Of a stretch of DNA of 64,000 nt, positions 9,703 through 17,947 are shown piece by piece; within the stretch, counting starts at the first letter, position 1, and every line of letters begins with the position of its first letter. The stretch comes from an uncultured Odoribacter sp. (GTDB lineage: Bacteria > Bacteroidota > Bacteroidia > Bacteroidales > Marinifilaceae): NCBI GenBank assembly GCA_900541415.1, contig UQJP01000017.1:1-64000 (forward strand), read 5' to 3'. The translations under genes were made by a program, and so were the position numbers. The notes under the pieces were generated by a model, which was given only the letters and a program-made list of their open reading frames with translations, was not told the DNA's origin and did no database searches.

Positions 9703-9782
9703 TTTCCCTTAATTTAAATTTTATACGGTTTTCAGCCAGCAAAGGTATTATTTTCGTTGGAAAACTAAAAACTTTCCCGGTT

Positions 9783-10610
9783 TTATAGTCCGAATCTAAA
9801 TGCCATGTATACGAATATGGCTGGTATCGCAAAGATGATAGAGTCTAAGCGGTCGAGCACACCTCCGTGTCCCGGCATGATATGGCCGGAATCTTTGATC
9901 TCGATACATCTTTTAAACATCGATTCAATCAAATCGCCGAAAATACCGAATACGACTACGATTAAGGAAATGATGGTGGTGTCGGTCATATCCAGTCCCT
10001 CGATATAAGGAGCGATCAGAAAACCTGCTATTAGCGTGATTAACCCGCCTCCGATAGCCCCTTCCCATGATTTCTTAGGGGAGATGCGGGGAAAAAGTTT
10101 GTGCTTTCCGAATTTGGAACCGAACAGGTAGGCGAAAGTATCGTTAAACCAGACCAGCAGAAAAGGAAAAAATATGATCTGCGGTTGCCAGCCTCCCGTG
10201 CTCATATAGGGCAAATAGATCAATAGGGTAAAAGGGAGGGTGATATAGAATAGTACGTAAATTCCGAATGCCACATTTTGAAAGGCATGTGTGCGTTTCC
10301 GGTAGAGTTCACAAATACAGAGGATAAAAGTCAGGATGAAAAAATAAAGATAACCTTCACGAAATCCGTTTGTCAGGTAATTATCTAAAAATCCGGCTGT
10401 AAATAAAGCACTTCCGGTTATCAGGCACATTACCCGGTTGATTTTGATATGGGTGACCGAAGCCATGTGTGCGAATTCCAAAATTCCTATGATGTTGATC
10501 ACGAAAAAAAGTCCGAAAAAACAAAAGGGATGTATAAAAATACATGCTGTCAGTATAACAACAAAAAGGAATCCGCTGATTACCCGTTTACTAAAATTAT
10601 TCACGTTCAA
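9783..10610 (-). CDS. cdsA: Phosphatidate cytidylyltransferase (CdsA)
   Basis: CDP-diacylglycerol synthase, 275 residues, a polytopic inner-membrane enzyme converting phosphatidic acid and CTP to CDP-diacylglycerol. SPKKSWEGAIGG in the middle and GHGGVLDRLDSIIFAIP near the C-terminus are the family signature with its catalytic aspartates. There is no ATG at the start: the frame opens with TTG at 10610 or GTG at 10604, overlapping the last codons of the DUF2007 gene, which suggests translational coupling. The order ftsH-DUF2007-cdsA-psd is a familiar Bacteroidetes block. Confidence 0.94.
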   Translation of the reverse strand: MNVNNFSKRVISGFLFVVILTACIFIHPFCFFGLFFVINIIGILEFAHMASVTHIKINRVMCLITGSALFTAGFLDNYLTNGFREGYLYFFILTFILCICELYRKRTHAFQNVAFGIYVLFYITLPFTLLIYLPYMSTGGWQPQIIFFPFLLVWFNDTFAYLFGSKFGKHKLFPRISPKKSWEGAIGGGLITLIAGFLIAPYIEGLDMTDTTIISLIVVVFGIFGDLIESMFKRCIEIKDSGHIMPGHGGVLDRLDSIIFAIPAIFVYMAFRFGL

Positions 10611-10803
10611 TTGATTTTATGATTTCGTCTGCTTTTTCCCGGTCGCTCGGGGCTACCATAATCTTTATGCTTCCTAACATGGGATAGGAAGAATCTTTAT
10701 GATTTAAAAGCACGGCATCAATATTATTTTCGCACAGAATGCCTTTCACCATTTCTGCCAGATAGGACTGCTCTGTTTCGAAAACGGTTACCCAGTTATC
10801 CAT
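10597..10803 (-). CDS. DUF2007 domain protein
   Basis: Small cytoplasmic protein of 68 residues. It resembles DUF2007 (putative prokaryotic signal-transducing protein): an N-terminal WVTVFETEQSYLAEMVKGIL followed by NNIDAVLLNHKD and a C-terminal ADEIIK helix, a ferredoxin-like fold by appearance. The function is unknown. It lies directly after ftsH (1 bp apart) and overlaps the start of cdsA, so it belongs to that operon. Confidence 0.82.
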   Translation of the reverse strand: MDNWVTVFETEQSYLAEMVKGILCENNIDAVLLNHKDSSYPMLGSIKIMVAPSDREKADEIIKSIERE

Positions 10804-10804
10804 G

Positions 10805-12814
10805 TTATTGATTATTAGATTCTTCTTCTTCCGCTTTTTCGGATTTTGTTTCCGTTTCCTCGTCTTCGTCTTTCCAGGGACGTTTTCCTAAAATACGTTC
10901 CAGGTCGTCACTGAAGATTACTTCTCTTTCCAGTAGTAATTCTGCTACCTGTTTGTGTTGTTCACGGTGATCTTCCAGTAATTTTTTAGCCCGCGCGTAG
11001 GCTTGTTCCACCATGGCTTTCACTTCAGAGTCGATCAGTTCCGCCGTTTTTTCCGAATAAGGTTTGGTAAAGCTGAAATCGCTTTGCCCGGTAGAGTCAT
11101 AATAACTCAGGTTTCCGATTTTTTCACTCATACCGAAAATGGTCACCATAGCGTAAGCCTGTTTGGTGGCACGCTCCAGGTCGTTTTGTGCTCCGGTGGA
11201 AATTTGTCCGAAAGTCAATTCTTCGGCGGCGCGCCCTCCTAAGATCGAACACATCTGGTCGAGCAATTGCTCTTTGGTTGTGATTTGGCGTTCCTGAGGA
11301 AGGTACCAGGCTGCCCCTAAGGCTTTTCCTCTGGGTACGATAGTTACTTTCAACAGGGGATGGGCATGCTCCAGCAACCACGAAGCCGTGGCATGACCTG
11401 CCTCATGATAGGCAATCGCTTTCTTTTCGCTTACCTTTATCACTTTGCTACGGTTTTCCAGTCCACCGACAATACGGTCGATTGCGTCCAGAAAATCCTG
11501 TTTTTCTACTTTGTTTTTGTCTTTACGGGCAGCGATCAGGGCGGCTTCGTTAGCGACATTGGCAATGTCTGCCCCGGAAAATCCCGGCGTTTGTTTGGCC
11601 AGGAAAGGAATATCCACATCTTCGGCCAGTTTCAGCGGTTTCAGATGCACTTTGAAAATTTCTTCCCGGTCTTTCAATTCCGGAAGATCCACATATATCT
11701 GGCGGTCGAAACGTCCGGCGCGCAACAGGGCACTGTCCAAAATATCGGCGCGGTTGGTGGCGGCCAATATAATAACTCCCGAATTTGTTTCAAAACCGTC
11801 CATTTCGGTCAATAACTGGTTCAGGGTGTTTTCACGTTCGTCGTTTGAGCCCATATTGGGGTTTTTTCCTCTGGCACGTCCGATTGCGTCGATTTCATCG
11901 ATAAAAATGATACAAGGGGCTTTTTCTTTGGCTTGTTTGAATAAGTCACGTACACGAGAAGCACCTACACCCACGAACATTTCCACGAAATCGGAACCCG
12001 ACATGGAAAAGAACGGAACGTTGGCTTCTCCTGCCATTGCTTTTGCCATCAGGGTTTTACCTGTTCCCGGAGGTCCTACAAGAAGCGCTCCTTTGGGAAT
12101 TTTTCCTCCCAGTTTGGTGTATTTATCCGGATTTTTCAGGAATGAAACGATTTCTTCCACTTCCTGTTTTGCTTCTGCCAGTCCGGCAACATCCTTAAAG
12201 GTCACTTTTATGTTGGTGTCCTTATCGAAAAGCTTTGCCTGTGATTTACCCACATTGAACACTCCTCCCGGGCCGCCGCTTCCTTTGCTCATCCGGCGGA
12301 AGAAAAATATCCAGATGAAGATCAGTAGGGCAATGGGGAAAAGGAAGGAAATGATATTTCCCCAACCGTCGTATTCCTTATCGTAGTCTACGACTACCCC
12401 CTCTGCTCCGGGTATGGTTTGCTGGGCTTCTGCCACATTTTTATCGAAACTTTCCGCTGATCCTATCGTGAAGTAAAATTGAGGGCCGGGAGCGGAATTT
12501 CTGAAACCTTTGGATTTTAATTGTGAATAATTCTCTATTTTATCCGGTTTTAGGAACACGTTTACCTGCCCTTTATTGCTGATAACAATAAATTTTTCAA
12601 CGTCTCCTTTTTCAAGCATTTTGGTTTTCACTTCCTGCCAGGTAGTACGTACCGGCTCTGTCCCCATGTTGAAAAATTGGTAACCGATAATCAGCAGGGC
12701 TAATATAATGTATAACCAATAACCGTTGAATTTGGGAGTTTTGATATTTTTACCACCACCTACCGGGGGAAAATTGAATCCTCCGTCTTTCTTATTCTCA
12801 TTTTTCTCTGCCAT
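10805..12814 (-). CDS. ftsH: ATP-dependent zinc metalloprotease FtsH
   Basis: Membrane-bound AAA+ protease of 669 residues. Two transmembrane helices (about residues 32-49 and 153-171) flank a periplasmic domain. The ATPase carries Walker A GPPGTGKT (247-254), Walker B CIIFIDEIDA and the pore-loop FVGVGA. The zinc motif is HEAGH (470-474). The C-terminal tail is strongly acidic (Glu, Lys, Asp), and a poly-charged and Gly-rich N-terminal leader precedes the first helix. It degrades membrane and short-lived cytoplasmic proteins. It follows rsfS on the same strand, 55 bp away. Confidence 0.98.
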   Translation of the reverse strand: MAEKNENKKDGGFNFPPVGGGKNIKTPKFNGYWLYIILALLIIGYQFFNMGTEPVRTTWQEVKTKMLEKGDVEKFIVISNKGQVNVFLKPDKIENYSQLKSKGFRNSAPGPQFYFTIGSAESFDKNVAEAQQTIPGAEGVVVDYDKEYDGWGNIISFLFPIALLIFIWIFFFRRMSKGSGGPGGVFNVGKSQAKLFDKDTNIKVTFKDVAGLAEAKQEVEEIVSFLKNPDKYTKLGGKIPKGALLVGPPGTGKTLMAKAMAGEANVPFFSMSGSDFVEMFVGVGASRVRDLFKQAKEKAPCIIFIDEIDAIGRARGKNPNMGSNDERENTLNQLLTEMDGFETNSGVIILAATNRADILDSALLRAGRFDRQIYVDLPELKDREEIFKVHLKPLKLAEDVDIPFLAKQTPGFSGADIANVANEAALIAARKDKNKVEKQDFLDAIDRIVGGLENRSKVIKVSEKKAIAYHEAGHATASWLLEHAHPLLKVTIVPRGKALGAAWYLPQERQITTKEQLLDQMCSILGGRAAEELTFGQISTGAQNDLERATKQAYAMVTIFGMSEKIGNLSYYDSTGQSDFSFTKPYSEKTAELIDSEVKAMVEQAYARAKKLLEDHREQHKQVAELLLEREVIFSDDLERILGKRPWKDEDEETETKSEKAEEEESNNQ

Positions 12815-12869
12815 ACTTTAAAATTGCATGTGTTTTTCTTCTGTTGCTTTTAATTTTGCTGCCAGATTG

Positions 12870-13232
12870 TCATTCTTCATCTGGAATAACGGTCATGTCG
12901 GCATCTGCCCAAAATTCCTCCAGTTGGTAATAATCCCGCAGTTCTTTGTCGAATATATGTACGACAACATCCCCGTAATCAAGCACAACCCATTGCGAAG
13001 AGTGCTGACCTTCTGTGTGAAATGGCCTTTCGTTTATTTCTTTGCGTACATGTTCCTCCACAGCATCAGTCATACCTGCAATATGTGTGCCGGAAGTTCC
13101 ATGACATATTACGAAGAAATTACAAAAACAGTTTTCAATTTTTCTTAAATCAATTTTTACAATTTGATGTGCCTTGCTGTCCTGCAGTGCTTCAACCACT
13201 TTGTCGGCTATTTCTTCTGACTTCAAAATCAT
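12870..13232 (-). CDS. rsfS: Ribosomal silencing factor RsfS
   Basis: Ribosome silencing factor of the RsfS/Iojap family, 120 residues. It binds ribosomal protein uL14 and blocks subunit joining in starved cells. The core KIDLRKIENCFCNFFVICHG and the conserved SSQWVVLDYGDVVVHIF are both present. It is first in the rsfS-ftsH-DUF2007-cdsA-psd run and is divergent from the aminotransferase gene. Confidence 0.95.
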   Translation of the reverse strand: MILKSEEIADKVVEALQDSKAHQIVKIDLRKIENCFCNFFVICHGTSGTHIAGMTDAVEEHVRKEINERPFHTEGQHSSQWVVLDYGDVVVHIFDKELRDYYQLEEFWADADMTVIPDEE

Positions 13233-13256
13233 TCTTGTTTACAACTTTTCAAGTTA

Positions 13257-13264
13257 CAAATATA
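13257..13264 (-). promoter_or_regulatory. Candidate -7 element for rsfS operon
   Basis: On the minus strand the sequence reads TATATTTG, an exact match to the Bacteroidetes -7 consensus TAnnTTTG, 25 bp upstream of the rsfS ATG. About 20 bp further upstream there is only a weak TTAG in place of the -33 TTTG. Confidence 0.4.
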
Positions 13265-13337
13265 CATTATTTATTAACTTAACACTAAATTCTAAAACTA
13301 AAACCTGTATACACCTCGTTTTTCGGTTATTCTTTTA

Positions 13338-13345
13338 TAGTTTTG
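13338..13345 (+). promoter_or_regulatory. Candidate -7 element for the aminotransferase gene
   Basis: TAGTTTTG matches TAnnTTTG exactly, 62 bp before the ATG at 13408. No clear -33 TTTG is seen, so this is a motif match only. Confidence 0.35.
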
Positions 13346-13407
13346 CAGGAATAATGGGAGGGAGGTATGTCTTCTCGCTAACTTTAAACAGATAATTCTT
13401 TTGACCT

Positions 13408-14496
13408 ATGGAAACTTATCAAATATCGATGACTCCCGGCCCTGTGTCGGTGCCTGCTGAAGTTTTAAACGCCGGAAATGTGAATTTTGGTTCAGCCGAC
13501 CTGGAAAAAGATTATATAGACCTGTATAAGCGTACCGGGAAAGCTTTGGGAAAAATTATGCGGACGAAGAACGATGTGGTGATCCAGACGGGCGAAGGAA
13601 TGCTGGCTTTATGGAGTGCTTTGAAAAGTACGCTTCTTCCGGGTGATAAAGTGCTTGCCCTGTCTACCGGGCTTTTCGGGTATGGCATCGGAGCAATGGC
13701 CGAGTCGTTGGGCTGTGAGGTTAAAACGATCGGATTCGGATTTGATGAAACTTTCACCGATTTTGAATTGATCGAGAAAGCGATAGCCGATTTCCAGCCT
13801 AAAATGATTACTTTGGTCCAGAATGAAACGCCCAGCGGAACGATGAATCCGGTGGCGGAAATCGGAGCTTTAAAAGTGAAATACAAGGTGCCTTTGTTGT
13901 ATGTCGATGCTGTATCGGGATTGGGGGGAAGTACGGTGAAAACTGACGAATGGCAGATCGATCTTTGTTTGGGGGCTTCCCAAAAATGCCTGTCGGCTCC
14001 GGCGAATATGGCTTTCTTATCGGTGAGCGAACAGGCCTGGAATATTGCAGAAGAGGTCGGGTATGTAGGCTACGATGCTTTGTTGCCTTTCCGCACGGCT
14101 GTAAAGCAGGCTTATTTCCCTTATACTCCTTATTGGCATGGCACCGCCCAACTTTGCAAGGCTGCTGAAGTCTTGTTGGAAGAAGGTTTGGCAAAAGCGG
14201 TTGCGCGACATGAAAAGGTGGCAGAATATTGCCGGGAACGGGCGTTAAACATGGGGTTGAAATTATTTCCTACGCCCGGCGCGGTTTGTTCGCCTACGGT
14301 AACGGCATTGTATGTGCCTGAAAAGACAAGTTGGAAAAAACTGGATGCCCGTTTGAGGGAAGAAGGATTGGTGGTCGGCGGAAATTACGGCTGCCTGGCA
14401 GGGGAAGTATTCCGGATCGGGCACATGGGATCGCAAGCTAACCGGGAATTGGTCGAGAAGGCGATGGATATTATAGAACGGGTTGTTAAACAATAA
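13408..14496 (+). CDS. Class V aminotransferase, alanine-glyoxylate/serine-pyruvate type
   Basis: PLP-dependent aminotransferase, fold type I class V, 362 residues. The N-terminal MTPGPVSVP is the hallmark of the alanine-glyoxylate/serine-pyruvate/PucG branch. D167 (YVDAVSGLGG) is the expected pyridine-nitrogen partner, and K193 in GASQKCLSAP is the Schiff-base lysine. The C-terminal FRIGHMG is also typical. Candidate activities are serine-pyruvate, alanine-glyoxylate or ureidoglycine-glyoxylate transamination, or phosphonate-related ones. Nothing adjacent decides between them. It is preceded by its own promoter-like motif and divergent from rsfS. Confidence 0.85.
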   Translation: METYQISMTPGPVSVPAEVLNAGNVNFGSADLEKDYIDLYKRTGKALGKIMRTKNDVVIQTGEGMLALWSALKSTLLPGDKVLALSTGLFGYGIGAMAESLGCEVKTIGFGFDETFTDFELIEKAIADFQPKMITLVQNETPSGTMNPVAEIGALKVKYKVPLLYVDAVSGLGGSTVKTDEWQIDLCLGASQKCLSAPANMAFLSVSEQAWNIAEEVGYVGYDALLPFRTAVKQAYFPYTPYWHGTAQLCKAAEVLLEEGLAKAVARHEKVAEYCRERALNMGLKLFPTPGAVCSPTVTALYVPEKTSWKKLDARLREEGLVVGGNYGCLAGEVFRIGHMGSQANRELVEKAMDIIERVVKQ

Positions 14497-14583
14497 GTTG
14501 TGTTGATAAAAAGGCCGTTTGAAAAAAAATAATATTCCATTACGCTCAGGTGTAACTGTAATAATCATCTTAACGATATAACT

Positions 14584-14880
14584 ATGTTCGAATGGCTGGA
14601 AACGCACCAGTTACCTTGTTTGTTCAAGGCGTTTTTCGGGATTATTTGCCCCGGATGCGGATTTCAGCGCTCGATCCTGTATTTGTTACAGGGGAGGGTG
14701 GCCGATTCGTTTCATAGCTGGCCGGTTCTATTGCCTTTATTTGTTTTTTTATGCCTTATCGGGCTTAGGATTTCGGGGGTGAAAAAAATAAATAACAGGA
14801 TGTTAAAAAGTGTCGGATTTTTTTGTTTGATAACGATATTAATTTCATATTTGCTCAAACTAACAACAGGAAACTACTAA
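14584..14880 (+). CDS. DUF2752 membrane protein
   Basis: Small membrane protein of 98 residues. LPCLFKAFFGIICPGCGFQRSI carries the CPxCG core of DUF2752, followed by hydrophobic segments at about residues 43-60 and 75-93. The Cys pair might bind a metal or form a disulfide. The function of the family is unknown. It lies 11 bp ahead of the next small membrane gene and the two are probably cotranscribed. Confidence 0.8.
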   Translation: MFEWLETHQLPCLFKAFFGIICPGCGFQRSILYLLQGRVADSFHSWPVLLPLFVFLCLIGLRISGVKKINNRMLKSVGFFCLITILISYLLKLTTGNY

Positions 14881-14891
14881 CCGAATTTATA

Positions 14892-15218
14892 ATGGAAACA
14901 ATAGAAAATAATAGACGAAGTTTGCCCGAAGCCTCTACGGTTTTGGTATTGGGAATACTGTCCCTGATTTTCACATTTTCATGTGGAATTGTAGGACTGA
15001 TATTAGGGATTATAGCTGTTGCGATGGCTTCTTCCCAGAGAAAAATTTATATGAACGCTCCGGGAGAATACACGGAAAGTTCCTATAACAATGTAAATTC
15101 CGGGCGGGTTTGTGGCATTATCTCGATATGTATTGCTGCGATCATTATAGCGTTTGCGATTTTGATTGTATGTGGTGTGGTTATCTTAGGGATCAGTGCG
15201 TCGACATTTGGATGGTAA
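14892..15218 (+). CDS. Small two-helix membrane protein (CCC-motif/DUF4190-like)
   Basis: Membrane protein of 108 residues starting at METIENNRRSLP. An upstream in-frame start at 14823 would overlap the DUF2752 gene and is not preferred. One hydrophobic hairpin (VLVLGILSLIFTFSCGIVGL and the following residues), a polar linker with ASSQRKIY, and a second long hydrophobic segment near the C-terminus resemble the DUF4190/'CCC motif membrane protein' group of Bacteroidetes. The function is unknown. The preceding gene encodes another small membrane protein, so they may work together. Confidence 0.65.
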   Translation: METIENNRRSLPEASTVLVLGILSLIFTFSCGIVGLILGIIAVAMASSQRKIYMNAPGEYTESSYNNVNSGRVCGIISICIAAIIIAFAILIVCGVVILGISASTFGW

Positions 15219-15232
15219 AAAATTAAATAATT

Positions 15233-15850
15233 ATGGATTACAGATTTGAGATCAGTCTACCGAATAGTACGGAATTCAGGTGTGAAATCGCTATCAGCGG
15301 GGAACAGACTTTTCAGCAGTTGCACGATAAGATCGTAGAGACTTTGGGATATGACGGTTCACAGATGGCCTCTTTTTTTACATTGGATAAAATGGGGAAT
15401 CGTGTGAAAGAAATTGCTTTAATGGAAATGTCCACCGACGATGATGACGATAGCAATACTTTAGTGATGGACGTGACAATGATCCGGGAAATAGTGAATG
15501 CCAGTTGCATCGAATTAGAGTATGTGTATGATTTCTTTGCTAATAAATATTTCAGGGTAGAGTATGCCGGGGAATATGTTGGAGATTCTGCCGATGTGCT
15601 GCCGTTGTGCGTGTATTGTGATGGAGAAATTCCTCCGCAGAGCGAATTCGATGTGAGTGAGGAATGGAGCATGGAGAAGTCCGACGACGAATACGACGAT
15701 AGTTTTATGGATGAGTTCGGTGACAGCGGTGACCGGGATAGCGATGATTATAGTTTCGATGACGATGAATATGGAGAGGATGAAGAGGGAGGAGGCAGAG
15801 GCTATGACGACAGGTATGAAAGCCTGGACGATTATATAGATAAACTGTAA
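15233..15850 (+). CDS. pRiA4b ORF-3-like domain protein with acidic tail
   Basis: Cytoplasmic protein of 205 residues. The first ~135 residues (MDYRFEISLPNSTEFRCEI, then FQQLHDKIVETLGY, then YDFFANKYFRVEY) resemble the plasmid pRiA4b ORF-3-like/MM3350 fold seen alone in many Bacteroidetes. The family name comes from plasmid and transposon neighbours, but there is no sign of a mobile element here. The last ~60 residues are extremely acidic, mostly Asp and Glu with Gly and Tyr, and are likely disordered. The function is unknown. It ends just before a strong terminator. Confidence 0.62.
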   Translation: MDYRFEISLPNSTEFRCEIAISGEQTFQQLHDKIVETLGYDGSQMASFFTLDKMGNRVKEIALMEMSTDDDDDSNTLVMDVTMIREIVNASCIELEYVYDFFANKYFRVEYAGEYVGDSADVLPLCVYCDGEIPPQSEFDVSEEWSMEKSDDEYDDSFMDEFGDSGDRDSDDYSFDDDEYGEDEEGGGRGYDDRYESLDDYIDKL

Positions 15851-15868
15851 ATTCAATGGAATGAGAAT

Positions 15869-15910
15869 GTACCAATAACCTGTTTTCAGCAGGCTATTGG
15901 TACATTTTTT
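15869..15910 (+). terminator. Strong terminator ahead of miaA
   Basis: Arms GTACCAATAaCCTG (15869 onward) and CAGGCTATTGGTAC pair almost perfectly across a short loop and are followed by A then six T. It separates the pRiA4b-like gene from miaA. Confidence 0.88.
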
Positions 15911-15923
15911 ATAAATACCGGAT

Positions 15924-16844
15924 ATGACAAAAACATTGATCGTGCTGTTAGGGCCTACGGGAGTTGGAAAAACCGACCTGAGCATCGAAATTGCAAAATA
16001 TTTCGGTACTTCGATTATCTCCTGTGATTCCCGGCAGATTTATAAAGAAATGTATATAGGTACGGCAGTGCCCGCCCCGGAGCAATTGGCGGCAGTGCCG
16101 CACTATTTTATTCAAACCCTTTCTGTGGAGGATTATTATAATTCCTGGCAATTCGAAGTGCAGGCTTTGGAAAAAATCCATGAGCTGTTCGAAAGTAGGG
16201 ATGTGGTTGTGATGGCAGGAGGATCGATGATGTATATCGATGCCGTATGCAAGGGAATAGACGATATACCAACGATTACTCCTGAGTTGAGGGAAGAATT
16301 GATGAAGGTGTACGAGGAGAGAGGATTGGAATATATGCAGGAGTTGTTAAAAGAGTTGGATCCTGTTTTTTATGAGCAGGTCGATCTGAGCAATGCCAAG
16401 CGGGTAATTCATGCGGTGGAGGTGTGCCGTATGGCGGGAGTTCCTTATTCTTCCCTGCGTACAAATACGCCTAAAGACAGGGGATTCGACATTGTGCGTA
16501 TCGGGTTGAACCGGGAGAAGGAGGAGTTGTATGAACGGATAGACCGCCGGGTGGATCAGATGCTGGCGGACGGGCTGGAGGCCGAAGCTCGGGGTTTATT
16601 GCCTTTGCGCAGGTTGAATGCTTTAAATACGGTGGGGTATAAGGAACTGTTCGATTATTTTGAAGGAGTGACCGACCGGGAAGAAGCTATCCGGCTGATT
16701 AAACGAAATTCACGGCGTTATGCCCGCAAACAATTGTCCTGGTTTCGCCGGGACGAAGACATCCGATGGTTTCACCCTGAAGCCCGTCAGGATATTTTTG
16801 AATATCTTTTTTCTTTGCCCGGTATCGGTGCTTTCCGAAAATAA
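15924..16844 (+). CDS. miaA: tRNA dimethylallyltransferase (MiaA)
   Basis: Delta(2)-isopentenylpyrophosphate tRNA-adenosine transferase, 306 residues, modifying A37 of tRNAs that read UNN codons. LLGPTGVGKTDLS (about residues 7-19) is the P-loop, SCDSRQIYKEMYIGT the substrate-binding block with the catalytic Asp, and RRYARKQLSWFRRD the conserved C-terminal signature. The ATG lies 14 bp after the preceding terminator, so the promoter must overlap that hairpin region. It converges with the EamA gene, 5 bp apart. Confidence 0.97.
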   Translation: MTKTLIVLLGPTGVGKTDLSIEIAKYFGTSIISCDSRQIYKEMYIGTAVPAPEQLAAVPHYFIQTLSVEDYYNSWQFEVQALEKIHELFESRDVVVMAGGSMMYIDAVCKGIDDIPTITPELREELMKVYEERGLEYMQELLKELDPVFYEQVDLSNAKRVIHAVEVCRMAGVPYSSLRTNTPKDRGFDIVRIGLNREKEELYERIDRRVDQMLADGLEAEARGLLPLRRLNALNTVGYKELFDYFEGVTDREEAIRLIKRNSRRYARKQLSWFRRDEDIRWFHPEARQDIFEYLFSLPGIGAFRK

Positions 16845-16849
16845 GCCCG

Positions 16850-17839
16850 TCAATCGGCAATGAAATCTTTTGACGTTTTCTGCACTTTAGCCCGGGCAGG
16901 AATGATCAGAATCATCAGGGAGCCTAATATAATGAGGCTGCCGAATAAATAGTCTTTCAAATTCAAATCCGGGCGCATGGCAGCAAGGTAAAGGGCTGCA
17001 ATTATTTCCAGTGTATAAGTGAGTACGGGCTGGAAGGCGCGTACCGCCATGAAAGTTTCCGATTTTGAATATTGCAGGGTGGAATAGTAAAGATAGGTGG
17101 TTAAAGCGTTGATGCAGAACCCTGCGATGCAGGCACTGATAACCGTTGCAGGGTGGAATATCTCTTTAAAATCGGGTAAATAATTCAGGATGGATAACAC
17201 AGGAGGAGGAGTTGCTCCGATCAGGTATTTAACCCCTGCCGTGCTAAGAAAGAAGATCACTAACAGCAGTCCACCGACAAACATCGTATATCCTGAAATT
17301 CCGCATTTTTGTCGCACGGTGGTTTGCGGACTGCGGACAGTGGTTTCTTCCACGATGATAGAGCGGATACAGCTTGCTGTTGCCGATGCTATGACCAGTA
17401 TGGAAACAATTGTCCGGATCTCCTTGGGTAGGCTTACAATGAAAAGTATAAATCCGGTCAGAATGATCAAAATACCCCAGTAATCTCCTTTATAGGGTTT
17501 GCGGCGGAAAATCAGGTAAGCCATGATGTAGGTGATTACAATCTCTATGTTAAACAGCAAACTGGTTTCTGTGGAAGTAATATAAACGAAGGTGGAGATC
17601 ATGGAGAAACTGCGGATAATTTGCATGATCGTGTATAGCCAGGAGTATTTCACTCCGCTTTTCCAGTCCTGCGGAGTGACCTGTTGCCGGATCAGGAGCA
17701 GGGAAACGCCTGTGGCGAAGATCATATAAGAGGTGAACACGATGATGTTTACGTCATATTTCACGACGCAGTAACGATTGACTACATTCAGGATAGCCCA
17801 GACGAAAACGGTGGATATAGCGAACAGTACACCTTTCAT
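16850..17839 (-). CDS. EamA/DMT family transporter
   Basis: Inner-membrane protein of 329 residues with about ten hydrophobic helices in two halves, the drug/metabolite transporter (EamA, RhaT-like) plan. The first helix begins right at the N-terminus (MKGVLFAISTVFVWAILNVV), and the second half holds NALTTYLYYSTLQYSKSE, which looks like the repeat's helix-4 signature. The substrate is unknown. It lies 109 bp downstream of the acyl-CoA synthetase on the same strand, separated by a terminator-like hairpin. Confidence 0.82.
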   Translation of the reverse strand: MKGVLFAISTVFVWAILNVVNRYCVVKYDVNIIVFTSYMIFATGVSLLLIRQQVTPQDWKSGVKYSWLYTIMQIIRSFSMISTFVYITSTETSLLFNIEIVITYIMAYLIFRRKPYKGDYWGILIILTGFILFIVSLPKEIRTIVSILVIASATASCIRSIIVEETTVRSPQTTVRQKCGISGYTMFVGGLLLVIFFLSTAGVKYLIGATPPPVLSILNYLPDFKEIFHPATVISACIAGFCINALTTYLYYSTLQYSKSETFMAVRAFQPVLTYTLEIIAALYLAAMRPDLNLKDYLFGSLIILGSLMILIIPARAKVQKTSKDFIAD

Positions 17840-17900
17840 TGGTTGCGTATCGAAGATTTTTTAATGATACGCTTTTAGGGGAAAAAAGTTATTTGAATAG

Positions 17901-17928
17901 AAAAGAGCCTCATTCAGAGGCTCTTTTT
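17901..17928 (-). terminator. Bidirectional hairpin terminator after the acyl-CoA synthetase
   Basis: Perfect arms AAAAGAGCCTC (17901-17911) and GAGGCTCTTTT (17917-17927) with a 5-base loop. On the minus strand it follows the synthetase stop by about 20 bp and ends in TTTT. Confidence 0.82.
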
Positions 17929-17947
17929 AAAAGGGATGGAAATATTT

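Noticed and set aside
11445..12386. A 313-codon plus-strand open frame inside ftsH
   Set aside because: It is antisense to a full-length ftsH with all motifs, has a Ser-rich composition typical of shadow frames, and matches no family.
15233..15850. Mobile element, as the family is often named after an IS or plasmid
   Set aside because: No transposase, terminal inverted repeats or target duplications were seen nearby.
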